A stretch of 64,000 nt of DNA from Sphingobium fontiphilum (GTDB lineage Bacteria; Pseudomonadota; Alphaproteobacteria; Sphingomonadales; Sphingomonadaceae), in NCBI RefSeq assembly GCF_014196635.1, contig NZ_JACIEB010000006.1:62001-126000 (forward strand). The letters run 5' to 3'. Every line of letters starts with the position of its first letter. The first letter of the stretch is position 1. Below, piece by piece: positions 53,733 to 63,213 of this stretch. Under the pieces are notes generated by a model that saw only the letters and a list, made by a program, of their open reading frames with translations, was not told the origin of the DNA and searched no databases. The translations under genes were made by a program, and so were the position numbers.

Positions 53733-55058
53733 ATGGCTTTGAAAGAACTTGAGGTCAAATACGCCACCAAGCGGCAGCGCCCCTACAAGCTGTCCGATGG
53801 AGAAGGCCTGCACCTGCTCGTCCAGCCGAACGGATCGAAGCTCTGGCGCCTGAAATACCGCTTCGACGGCAAGGAAAAACTGCTGAGCTTCGGCAAATAT
53901 CCGACCGTCACGCTGGCGATCGCCCGCGAGAAGCGGACCGAAGCCAAGCGGCTGCTCGATCAGGGTGAGGACCCCGCCGAGGCCAGGAAGCGGGCGAAGA
54001 AGCAGAGGGCCGCGCTCAAGCTGTTCGAAGAGATTGCGCGGGCCTGGCACGCCAATCGTATTGAAGGGCTGGACTCGGCCCATGCCCTGCGCGTCATCAA
54101 CCGGATGGAGCGCGACGTCTTTCCGGTCATCGGGAAGCGTCCGATCACGGAAATCGACCCGCCCGAGATTCTCGAGATGATCCGCGCGGTCGAAGCGCGC
54201 GGCGCCCTCGATATCGCCCGTCGCCTCAAGCAGAACGTCAGCCAGATCTATCGCTTCGCGATCGCGAGCGGCTGGGCGACCATCGATCCGACGCTCGGCC
54301 TCAACGATGCGCTCAAGCCCAAGCCGCCCGTCAGGCACATGGCGCGCGTGCCGCTCGCGGAGTTTCCGAAGCTGGTGCGAGCGATCTTCGCCTATGACGG
54401 CGAGGACACGCCGCGCCGCCGCGAGATCACCCGTGACGCGCTGCTGTTCACCTTGCTCACATGGGTCCGAACCAGCGAAACCCGCTTCGCGGCCAGGGAC
54501 GAGTTCGAGGATCTCTATGGACCGAACCCGCTATGGCGTCTGTCGCCGGAGCGCATGAAGATGGAACGTGAGCATCTTGTTCCGCTGTCCCGCCAGGCCG
54601 CAATGATCGTTCAGCGCCGCTTGCAGGCGACGAACGATGCGTTCCTCTTTCCCGGAGCCAAGCCTGGAAAGTCTATTTCCGAGAACACCATGATCTATGC
54701 CTGTTATCGGATGGGGTATCTCCATCGGCAGACGGTACATGGGTTTAGGGGGCTCGGCTCGACCTGGGCGAACGAAGCCGAACGCTACAAGCCGGATTGG
54801 ATCGAGATGGCGCTCGCTCACGAGGACGAGGATGAGGTGCGCGGCGCTTACAACAGTGCGCTCTATCTCACACCGCGAAGGCGGATGCTCCAAGACTGGG
54901 CCGACGTGATCGACGCGGCAACCGCAGTGTCGAATGTCGAGAAGAATCCTATCGAGTTCTCACAATTCATGCGCTGTTCCGCTCCCATCCAGCACCTGCC
55001 ACCAAGCGACCAGAGACAGCCGTATTGGCAACGCCCCCTTCGGGCGGCTTCGCGATGA
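53733..55058 (+). CDS. tyrosine-type integrase, P4 family (DUF4102 N-terminus)
   Basis: A 441-residue site-specific recombinase. The N-terminal arm-binding domain is clear (MALKELEVKYATKRQRPYKL, then LSDGEGLHLLVQPNGSKLW). The catalytic domain shows arginine in TWVRTSETRF, H-x-x-R in VHGFRGLGSTWANE, LAHEDED and the tyrosine in RGAYNSALY. The upstream in-frame codons from 53550 are not family-like. Its start is about 190 bp after the 3' end of tRNA-Met, the normal place for a P4 integrase of a genomic island. Confidence 0.93.
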   Translation: MALKELEVKYATKRQRPYKLSDGEGLHLLVQPNGSKLWRLKYRFDGKEKLLSFGKYPTVTLAIAREKRTEAKRLLDQGEDPAEARKRAKKQRAALKLFEEIARAWHANRIEGLDSAHALRVINRMERDVFPVIGKRPITEIDPPEILEMIRAVEARGALDIARRLKQNVSQIYRFAIASGWATIDPTLGLNDALKPKPPVRHMARVPLAEFPKLVRAIFAYDGEDTPRRREITRDALLFTLLTWVRTSETRFAARDEFEDLYGPNPLWRLSPERMKMEREHLVPLSRQAAMIVQRRLQATNDAFLFPGAKPGKSISENTMIYACYRMGYLHRQTVHGFRGLGSTWANEAERYKPDWIEMALAHEDEDEVRGAYNSALYLTPRRRMLQDWADVIDAATAVSNVEKNPIEFSQFMRCSAPIQHLPPSDQRQPYWQRPLRAASR

Positions 55059-55496
55059 GCCTCAAAAGTCAGAACCGCCGATTTAGAGGCGCGGTTTTCT
55101 GCCATAGTTGTTAGAAATATCAGCTACTTAGATGCATCCGCGAATAGTAGAATGAACTCCAAGAAACCGTATCTCACTACATCTCATCATAGCTGATTCC
55201 CCTTGCAACTCGACAAGGGAAACCGCCGGGACCGCCAATTACGCCGATACATCGTCTGGAAGGGCTCGATTGGGGCGAGCAGAACGCGCGCATCCGTCCC
55301 GATGGACGCGCTCAGCGTGACTAATTCAATGAAATATATGGGGTTATTTGCGTCGCCACGAAGCGTCAGCGGTGCAGGCTCATCAGTCCTTAATCAATGA
55401 GTGGGAGGAATAGTTCGCCAACAAATTGAATTGGACGATGAGCCCCAAGGCGCGGCAAATGGCGCCAAATCAAAAAATGCCGTGGGGAGGACAGTC
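55059..55496 (+). other. 438-bp gap between integrase and TonB receptor
   Basis: No recognised gene is seen. The first part is AT-richer than the surrounding DNA. A 65-codon ORF (55203-55400) shows no family likeness and may be a remnant. The copy of a 15-bp repeat (ATTGAATTGGACGAT) at 55425-55439 recurs at 61469-61483. No confident promoter was identified. Confidence 0.5.
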
Positions 55497-58105
55497 ATGG
55501 TCACAGCCTTTAGGACAAATTTGCTTTGTGCCACCGCGCTATCGATCGCGTGTGCGCTTGCAGTGCCGGCACATGCCCAGGACGCTGCATCGCAGGGCGA
55601 AAAGCCCGAGGCGCAGGAAGGTGGCCTTGAGACAATCGTCGTCACGGCGCAGAAGCGCGAACAGAATTTGCAGGATGTTCCAGCCGCCGTTTCCGCCATA
55701 GGCGGCGAGACGCTGCGCACGCGCGGCATCACGGAGACCTCAGACTTGATGGGCGCGATCCCCAGCCTGCAAGTCACCACTCCCTATGGTCGCACCCAAC
55801 CGAATTTCTCGCTGCGCGGGATTTCAGTGGCGAACGAATTTTCCGCCTCCACTGCGTCGCCGGTTGGCGTCTATGTCGATGAAGTCTATCAGAGCTTCCG
55901 GGCGAGCCATGGCCTGCAACTCTATGACATCGACCGGGTCGAGGTACTGCGCGGACCGCAAGGAACACTCTACGGTCGCAACACCACGGGTGGCGCGATC
56001 AGCTTCTTCACGCGCAAGCCGGATCTGGGAGAGGCCAATGGCTATCTGACCGCCGGCTATGCCAATTACGACACTTTCACGGTGCAGGGCGCCGCTGAAG
56101 CGACGCTGGTTCCCGACATCTTGGGCGTCCGCGTCGCCGGTACTTTTGCAAAAGGGGATGGTTGGCAGCGCAATGTACTGCCTGGGAATGAGCGCGACCT
56201 AGGGACCACCGATACGATCGGCGGTCGCATCTCGATCCGCTTCCGGCCCGATCCCGATCTCGACATCAATTTGAAGCTCTATGCCGCGAAGGACGATCCA
56301 TGGGGCACCGCGCCCTATGCAGGTGGTCAACTCGCGGGCGGGCAGGATGCGCTCGGCTATTCGCGTTACGATCCGCAACCTTTCCTAGGCGGGCGGTTGC
56401 TGCGTGACAATGAGGTCGCAGTTGATCGGGTAGGTAAGAACATCAGCAAGTCGAAAGGGATAGCCCTCAACATCAAATGGGATGTCAGCGACCAATTCTC
56501 CGTCACCTCGATTACCGGCTACGACACCGGCGACTATATCAACAATCCTGATGATTGCGATGGCGGCCCAGCCGATCTCTGCTCGATCGGCCTCACGTCG
56601 ACGAGCAAGAATTTCAACCAGGACCTGCGTTTCAGCTATTCGAACGACCGCCTCGATATCATTGCCGGCCTTTATTATGGCAGGGACAAGGTCAAGACGG
56701 TCAACTACCCGGACTTTTTCGGGGCGCTGAGGCCGCTGCTGCTTGGCGCCGGTCTTCCGGGCAGCTACAATAACGCCGCAATCGGAACGCCCGACGCGAT
56801 CCGCTATATCCCAGCCTTTGCCGCCAATCCGGCGTTGGGGCCTGGCGATGCCGGATTCTGCGACGCGATCGAGATCAATCCCAACGGCTTCCTTGATGCA
56901 CGCTCGCTGATTGCACTCCAGACCGACATCGCGATCAATAATACGGGCAATGGCGGCATGGGGGGTAGCTTTTCGGCGGGCTGCGCCGGGGCAGGCGCGC
57001 CTCCGTTCACCCCGATCCTCGGCGAACAGCGTTTTGACGTGTCGCGCCCCTCGAAGGCGATCTACGGCGACGTAACCTGGAAAGCGACCGAGCGGCTGAC
57101 CGTGGCGGTGGGTGCACGCTACACCCAGGATAAGGTCAATTACCTTAACGGCAGCACTTTCCTCTATGCGCTCGACGGTACGACGCCGGTTGTCAACCTG
57201 ATCCCCTACAGCAATCCATACAACCCCAATCTCGCGCCGCTTGAGCAGCGCGAAAAGGCAAACAGGCTAACCGGCCGTATCAATGTCAGCTATGAGTTCG
57301 CCGATGATATCATGGGCTATCTCCAGTACAGTCGCGGTTACCGCAGCGGCAGCTTCAACGGGCTTGCCTATCAGGGCGTCAATCAAGTCTATTATATCCA
57401 GCCTGAAAAGGTGAATGCATATGAGGCGGGGCTCAAAACCCGGCTGTTCGATCGCCGCGTCCAACTTAACCTCGCGGGCTTCTACTACGAGTATTCGAAT
57501 CACCAAGTAACGCAGGTGGTCGCCGCTACAACCTTCACGCGCAGCGCCAATGGTCGCCTGTTCGGTGGCGAGGCCGAACTCGCCTGGCAGGTGGCCGATA
57601 CGTTGCGTTTCGATGCTTCGCTGGGCTATCTCAACAGCAAGTACAAAGGCAATGTGATCGATCCGGCAAACCCGGCCAGCCCGACATTGAACGTCAACGG
57701 CAATCCCTTCCCGAACGCGCCGGAGGTTACGTTCCAGGCCGGATTCGACTGGGATATGATCGATGACGGCACCAACAAGCTGACCTTGCGCGGTGATGCG
57801 TCCTACATGGGCAAGTACTATTTTGATCCGTTCAAGAATTATGGGCAGACACCGTGCGATACACCCCCAGCGGGATCGAACATAACGCTCGCGGGTAAGG
57901 CGATTACATGCGCAAATCCGGGCTACTGGCTCGCCAATGCGCGATTAACCTATGCGCACGACAATATGTCGGTTAGCTTGTGGGCGAAGAATCTGTTCGA
58001 CAAATATTACTACACCTACGGCCTCAACATGGACGTGTTCGGCTACGATTATCTGAACCGCGGCATGCCGCGCACTTATGGCGTCGAAGCGACAGTCAAG
58101 TTCTG
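55497..58105 (+). CDS. TonB-dependent receptor
   Basis: An 868-residue outer-membrane receptor. The signal peptide (cleavage near PAHAQ) precedes a TonB-box-like ETIVVTAQKREQNLQ, the plug domain (VPAAVSAIGG, RGPQGTLYGRNTTGGAI) and a 22-strand barrel that ends with a C-terminal phenylalanine (VEATVKF). The ATG at MVTAFRTNLL has GGAGG six bases upstream; earlier in-frame codons lack one. It is followed by a strong terminator, so it may be transcribed separately from the enzymes. In position it corresponds to pegB of the PEG operon. Confidence 0.94.
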
Positions 58106-58118
58106 ATCGCTGCTGCGA

Positions 58119-58163
58119 CGGGGGCGGCGGGCATCCTCTCCCGCCCGCTGCCCCCGATTTTTT
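58119..58163 (+). terminator. rho-independent terminator after the TonB receptor
   Basis: A 13-bp stem with one G-U pair (CGGGGGCGGCGGG / CCCGCTGCCCCCG), a 12-nt loop and the run ATTTTTT. It lies 12 bp after the receptor stop and before the next operon. Confidence 0.85.
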
Positions 58164-58195
58164 CGACCTGACTTTCAGACCGAGGAGCATCCATA

Positions 58196-58336
58196 ATGCG
58201 TTCCACCGGCAACGGTCCCTCATTCATCGGCACGGCGTACAGAATCGAGCGCGCTGTGATCACTGAGATCGGCGCAGCTGAAAGCACCGCCCAGGCGAGC
58301 AGCGCCGAGCGGCCAGCGCGCCTCCGGACGATTTAA
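58196..58336 (+). CDS. 46-residue small ORF coupled to aldehyde dehydrogenase
   Basis: The ORF starts MRSTGNGPSFIGTAYRIERA and ends with a TAA one base before the GTG of the dehydrogenase. It has a strong Shine-Dalgarno (GAGGAG, eight bases before ATG), whereas the dehydrogenase has none. Translation of this ORF therefore probably carries ribosomes into the dehydrogenase. The peptide is not recognised; it may be only a coupling leader. Confidence 0.55.
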   Translation: MRSTGNGPSFIGTAYRIERAVITEIGAAESTAQASSAERPARLRTI

Positions 58337-58337
58337 C

Positions 58338-59762
58338 GTGGATGCGTCTCGGAACAGAACTGAGCTGGAACGAATTTTCGCGACCCAACGCGAAGGGACG
58401 CGTGAGCAGGTTTCGCGCAGCTACGAAGAACGCATGGACCTGCTCGGGCGCCTTGGCCGGATATTTGAGCAGCACAGAGACGAATTGGTCGATGCCGTTG
58501 CCGCCGATTTCGGCATTCGATCCCGCTACGAGACTATCCTGCTCGACCTGATGCTTGGCATATCGGAAATTAAATTTGCGCGCCGCAATCTGAAGACGTG
58601 GCTGAGGCCGCGGCGGGTGAAGACTGACATCTTCGGCCTTCCCGGTTCATCGCGCCTGGTCCCCCAGCCCCTAGGTGTGGTGGGCGTTCTCGGCACGTGG
58701 AACTATCCGCTCGGCACCATATTCGTTGGCGCGGCCGGTGCATTGGCGGCCGGCAACCGCGTGATCGCAAAGCCGAGCGAAGTTTCCGCCAACGCCGCCG
58801 AAGCCAGCGAGCGGCTTGTGCGCCGGTATTTCGCCGAAGAGGAATTCGCGATTGTCCAGGGCGGGCCCGACATGGCACAGGCGATGACGGCCCTACCTTT
58901 CGACCATATTCTCTTCACCGGTTCACCCGCGGTTGGCCGCAAAGTCTATGAAGCGGCGGCTGCCAACCTTACACCTGTTACTCTGGAACTTGGCGGCAAA
59001 TGCCCTGCCATCGTGGGCAAGGGTGCATCGCTTGCACAAGTCTGTGAAAGCTTAGTGTTCGGCAAGCTGCTCAACGCCGGCCAGACCTGCATCGCCGCTG
59101 ACTATGCCTTCGTCCATGTCGATCAGATGGAAAGCTTCGTCGCCGCACTCCGCGCTCAGGTTGCCAAATGCTACCCCAACGCGGCAAGCAACCCCGATTT
59201 CACCAGTATCATCAATGACCGACAGTTCGCGCGGCTCCAAGGTTTGCTCGATGATGCCGAAGCCAAGGGCGCGACGGTGCTCAACCTCTCGGACAACGGC
59301 GATGGAACGCTTCCTGAACGGCATCGGATCGTGCCGTTGGCGGTTCTCGACGTTACCGATGACATGGCGATGATGCAGGAGGAGATTTTCGGACCGATCC
59401 TGCCGATCATGCCATATCGCTCCGAAGACGAGCTCATTCGCTACGTAAACCGGCATGAGCGCCCGCTGGCGCTCTATTATTTTGGCGACGAAAGTGAGGA
59501 ACGGCGCAAGATCATTTCCGAAACGCACGCTGGCGGCGTGACTCTCAACGGCACGGTCATGCACGTCTTCCAGCGCCGGCTGCCTTTCGGTGGCATCGGA
59601 CAGAGCGGCATCGGTGCCTATACCGGCGTCGCCAGTTTCGAGCGCTTCACTCATTACAAGCCGGTGTTCTCTCAGCCGAAACTCAGCCTGCTTGGTCAAC
59701 TTCTGCCACCCTATTCGAGCAAGACCGAAGGACTACTCAACATCTTCGAAAAGATCCTCTGA
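58338..59762 (+). CDS. aldehyde dehydrogenase, coniferyl-aldehyde-dehydrogenase type
   Basis: A 474-residue NAD(P) enzyme that oxidises an aldehyde to the acid. Key motifs: PQPLGVVGVLGTWNYPLGT, the coenzyme site LFTGSPAVGRKV, the catalytic glutamate in VTLELGGKCP and cysteine in NAGQTCIAADY, and EEIFGPILPI. The C-terminal HVFQRRLPFGGIGQSGIGAY and the membrane-affine tail (LLGQLLPPYSSKTEGLLNIF) mark the class-3-like branch acting on aryl or long aliphatic aldehydes. The start is GTG, likely coupled to the small ORF. It corresponds to pegC in position. Confidence 0.92.
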   Translation: MDASRNRTELERIFATQREGTREQVSRSYEERMDLLGRLGRIFEQHRDELVDAVAADFGIRSRYETILLDLMLGISEIKFARRNLKTWLRPRRVKTDIFGLPGSSRLVPQPLGVVGVLGTWNYPLGTIFVGAAGALAAGNRVIAKPSEVSANAAEASERLVRRYFAEEEFAIVQGGPDMAQAMTALPFDHILFTGSPAVGRKVYEAAAANLTPVTLELGGKCPAIVGKGASLAQVCESLVFGKLLNAGQTCIAADYAFVHVDQMESFVAALRAQVAKCYPNAASNPDFTSIINDRQFARLQGLLDDAEAKGATVLNLSDNGDGTLPERHRIVPLAVLDVTDDMAMMQEEIFGPILPIMPYRSEDELIRYVNRHERPLALYYFGDESEERRKIISETHAGGVTLNGTVMHVFQRRLPFGGIGQSGIGAYTGVASFERFTHYKPVFSQPKLSLLGQLLPPYSSKTEGLLNIFEKIL

Positions 59763-59838
59763 CGTGGCTGCGGCGGTTGATGCTGGCATGTTGCATGACG
59801 CCGGGTCGCCAGCATGGGTCGAATGACAAGGGAAGCAA

Positions 59839-61473
59839 ATGGCTGACTATGTAATTATTGGAGGTGGGTCGTCGGGCGGCGTTATCGCCAGCCGGTTGTC
59901 CGAGGACCCCGATGTCACCGTTTGCCTGCTCGAGGCAGGCGGCCCAGGCACCTCGCCGCTTGTGTCCACGCCCGGCGCTTTTGCGGCGCTGATCCAAGAC
60001 TATCGGATCAATACGCTCAACTGGCGGTTCAACACCGACCCTTCAAAGGCGCTCAACGACCGCCGCCTCTACAATCCGCGCGGGAAGATGCTGGGTGGAT
60101 CGAGCGGTATGAACGGGATGGTCTATATCCGCGGCGACCGGTCGGATTTCGACCACTGGGCCGAACTCGGCAACGACGGCTGGGGTTACAACGATGTCCT
60201 GCCCTATTTCCGCAAGGCTGAGAATAATGAGCGCGGTGAGGATGAGTTTCACGGCTCGTCGGGACCGCTTCACGTATCCAACGGCAAGCGCGAATTCGAT
60301 GTCTATGATGCTTTCATCGAGGCGGCGACTGGACTGGACCATCAAGCCAATCCGGACTTCAATGGTGCCAGCCAGGAAGGTGTCGGCATCTATCAGTTTA
60401 CCGTGAAGGACGGGAAGCGCGCCAGCGTGAAGGCGTGTTACCTTGATCCGGTGATGGGCAGGCGCGGCAACCTCCGCGTCGAAGTACATGCCCGCGTCCA
60501 TCGTATCAGGTTTGAGGGCAACCGCGCGGTGGCAGTCGAGTATTCCCAGGACGGGCAGTTGAAGACGATCCCGTGCGAAAAGGAAGTCATTGTCAGCGGC
60601 GGCGCCTATAATTCGCCCCAACTGTTGATGCTTTCCGGTATCGGACCGCGTGATGAGTTGGAGAAGCATGGAATCGAAGTGATTCATGATATTCCCGGTG
60701 TCGGCCAGAATCTTCACGACCATCCTGACCTGATGCTGAGCTACCAGTCGAAGAAGCGGCTCGGGATCGCACTCAATGTCGTTGGCGCGCTCAAGACCGT
60801 GCGAGACCTATTCCAGTATCTCACGCAAAGGAAAAGCTGGCTGGCATCGCCGCCCACGGCTGCAGGCGGTTTCTTGCGATCCGCGCCGGGGCAGAACCGG
60901 GCGGACTGCCAGGTCCATGTCGTGCCGCTCGCCTATCGCGACCATGCGCGCGACTACAAGCTGATGACGAAATGGGGCTATACGATCATTCTCAATATTG
61001 GGCGCCCAAAGAGCCGCGGCTGGGTTGCCTTACATGACTCAAACCCCGAATCCGATCCCAAGATAGACCTCAATCTCTTGAGTCATCCCGACGACCTCAA
61101 GACGTTGCGCAATGCCTTCCGTGTCGTGCAGGAGATCCTGCATTCGGATCGCATGAAGGCGATGATGAAACGGCCTCTCTATCCTGACCGCTACCTTGAA
61201 ACTGATGAAGAGATCGACGCCTATATCCGGGCAGAAGCCAATCATGCTTATCATCCGGTGGGAACATGCAAGATGGGCACCGACGAGATGGCGGTGGTCG
61301 ACAACCGCCTGCGCGTTCACGGCCTCGCAAATATCCGCGTGGCCGATGCCTCGATCATGCCATCAGTCGTCAACGGCAACACCAATGCAACCTGCATCAT
61401 GATCGGCGAGAAAGCCGCCGACATGATCCGGCACGATAATATGAGCAGCAAGAATAGCATCGCAGAATATTGA
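59839..61473 (+). CDS. GMC-family alcohol dehydrogenase (FAD)
   Basis: A 544-residue flavoprotein that oxidises a primary alcohol to an aldehyde. The FAD motif is YVIIGGGSSGGVIASRLSE, then KMLGGSSGMNGMVYIRG, the GMC signature 2 GGAYNSPQLLMLSGIGP, and the catalytic His/Asn in HAYHPVGTCKMG and VVNGNTNATCIMI. AAGGGAA precedes the ATG. It matches PegA, the PEG dehydrogenase, in family and in order; choline dehydrogenase or AlkJ-like alkanol dehydrogenase are alternatives. Confidence 0.93.
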   Translation: MADYVIIGGGSSGGVIASRLSEDPDVTVCLLEAGGPGTSPLVSTPGAFAALIQDYRINTLNWRFNTDPSKALNDRRLYNPRGKMLGGSSGMNGMVYIRGDRSDFDHWAELGNDGWGYNDVLPYFRKAENNERGEDEFHGSSGPLHVSNGKREFDVYDAFIEAATGLDHQANPDFNGASQEGVGIYQFTVKDGKRASVKACYLDPVMGRRGNLRVEVHARVHRIRFEGNRAVAVEYSQDGQLKTIPCEKEVIVSGGAYNSPQLLMLSGIGPRDELEKHGIEVIHDIPGVGQNLHDHPDLMLSYQSKKRLGIALNVVGALKTVRDLFQYLTQRKSWLASPPTAAGGFLRSAPGQNRADCQVHVVPLAYRDHARDYKLMTKWGYTIILNIGRPKSRGWVALHDSNPESDPKIDLNLLSHPDDLKTLRNAFRVVQEILHSDRMKAMMKRPLYPDRYLETDEEIDAYIRAEANHAYHPVGTCKMGTDEMAVVDNRLRVHGLANIRVADASIMPSVVNGNTNATCIMIGEKAADMIRHDNMSSKNSIAEY

Positions 61474-61602
61474 ATTGGACGATTGGATCAATGCTGCAGA
61501 CACAGATGCTTACGAAAAGAAGTCCGGAGAGGCCTATCGCATGTCAGTTTATTATGTGTCGACTGCGCCATTGTGGGCGAGCGCCTTAGAGGAGCGCGGC
61601 TG

Positions 61603-63147
61603 ATGGACGTCCGTACGCAAATACGTCGCGCCGCACGTTATTTCGCCCAGCAAGAGGCTCTCGTTCACGGCCACAGGCGGTTGACTTTCTCGGAAGCCTG
61701 GTTGCGCGGCGTGAAGCTCGCAAATGCTCTTGCGGAGTGCGGCCTTCAACCGGGTGACCGGATTGCTACGCTGGAGAAGAACTCCATCGAGGCCGCCGAC
61801 ATCATACTGGCGGCTGCCATTGGAAACTATACGCGTGTTCCTCTCTATGCGCGCAACCGATGTGAAGCGCACGCCCATATGATCGCGAGTACCGGATCTC
61901 GGTTGGCGCTGGTCGATGAGGCATTGGCTTCGGAGTTGGCGGGGCTGGATGCCCAAGCTCCGACGCTTGAGCGGATCATTATCCGCGATCACAACTATGA
62001 GAATTGGTTGGCGACAGCCTCGGACCGGGATCCTGATCCCGTCGTCGCGCCGGAGGACTATTGTGTCATCCGCCACACCGGCGGCACGACGGGCAAACCC
62101 AAGGGCGTTGCCTATCGGCACCGTTCATGGATGACGATCTCCGCCGCATTTTTCAGCATCGGCCCCCAAGTGGCCCCAGGGGATGCCATTCTGCATGTCG
62201 GCCCGTTGTCCCATGCATCGGGCTTCCTGTTCGTGCCGGCCTGGTATTGCGGCGCCCGCAACGTGATGATGGACGGCTTCGATCCAGCGTCCTTTCTTGA
62301 CACTCTCGAGCAGGAACGGATCAGCCATGCCTTTGTAGCCCCCACCATGCTCAATGCCATAGTGCATCACGACGGGGCATATGGCCGCCACTTTCCGAAT
62401 TTGAAGTTTCTGCTGAGTGCTTCAGCGCCGATCTCCGAGCCGACGCTTCGCAAGTCGTGCCAGATATTCGGGAATCATGTTCTTCATTCGGGCTATGGAC
62501 AGACCGAAATCCTGCCCATCGCGTCTATGGGGCCCAACGAGTGGTTCGGCGAATTTGAAGGTTCTGCCCCAATTCGGGCGGTCGGACGTCCCATGAGTGG
62601 CGCCGATATCGAAATCCGTAACGAGGACGGAAAGGTGCTGGGACCAAACGAGCCCGGCGAGATCGTCGCACGGTTCGAAAATGGCCAGATGGAGGAATTC
62701 TGGAACGATCCGGAGGAAACCGCCCGGCGCATGGAAGATGGCTGGGTCAAAACCGGCGATGTCGGCATGATCGACACAAACGGATTTTTGTATCTGCTCG
62801 ATCGCAACAACGACATGATCGTGTCAGGCGGCTTCAATATCTATCCCACCGAAATCGAAAACGTAATTGCCGACCATCCCGGTGTACTCGAGGTCGCGGT
62901 CTTTGGCGTGCCCCATGAAAAATGGGGTGAAACGCCGCTTGCAATGGTGCGTGTCAAGCCCGGAGCACAAATCACGGAGACCGAGATAATAGATTTGGTG
63001 CGCCAGCGTCTGGGCTCCGCAAAAAAGCCAAGCAAGGTCGTTTTTACCGCCGAGCCACTGCCGTTGAGCAATGTCGGAAAGGTGCTTCGTTCAAAGCTTC
63101 GAGAGCCCTATTGGGCGGGCCAGGACCGGCGCATTTCGGGGGCATGA
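61603..63147 (+). CDS. acyl-CoA ligase (AMP-binding family)
   Basis: A 514-residue enzyme that activates a carboxylic acid to its CoA ester through an acyl-adenylate. Motifs in order: HTGGTTGKPKGVAYRH, HSGYGQTEI, TGDVGMID, LLDRNNDMIVSGGFNIYPTE and the catalytic lysine in PLSNVGKVLRSKL. The ATG at MDVRTQIRRA has GGAG eight bases upstream; earlier codons in the frame are not family-like. It follows the GMC gene after a 129-bp gap and corresponds to pegE. Confidence 0.94.
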   Translation: MDVRTQIRRAARYFAQQEALVHGHRRLTFSEAWLRGVKLANALAECGLQPGDRIATLEKNSIEAADIILAAAIGNYTRVPLYARNRCEAHAHMIASTGSRLALVDEALASELAGLDAQAPTLERIIIRDHNYENWLATASDRDPDPVVAPEDYCVIRHTGGTTGKPKGVAYRHRSWMTISAAFFSIGPQVAPGDAILHVGPLSHASGFLFVPAWYCGARNVMMDGFDPASFLDTLEQERISHAFVAPTMLNAIVHHDGAYGRHFPNLKFLLSASAPISEPTLRKSCQIFGNHVLHSGYGQTEILPIASMGPNEWFGEFEGSAPIRAVGRPMSGADIEIRNEDGKVLGPNEPGEIVARFENGQMEEFWNDPEETARRMEDGWVKTGDVGMIDTNGFLYLLDRNNDMIVSGGFNIYPTEIENVIADHPGVLEVAVFGVPHEKWGETPLAMVRVKPGAQITETEIIDLVRQRLGSAKKPSKVVFTAEPLPLSNVGKVLRSKLREPYWAGQDRRISGA

Positions 63148-63213
63148 CCGACGCAGCCATCCTAGCCACATCCTCTATTCCGGTGACCGCCTGCCGGCGC
63201 GCGGGAGACTGCA

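Noticed and set aside
55203-55400. 65-codon ORF between integrase and TonB receptor
   Set aside because: No ribosome-binding site or family motif; kept only as part of the spacer description.
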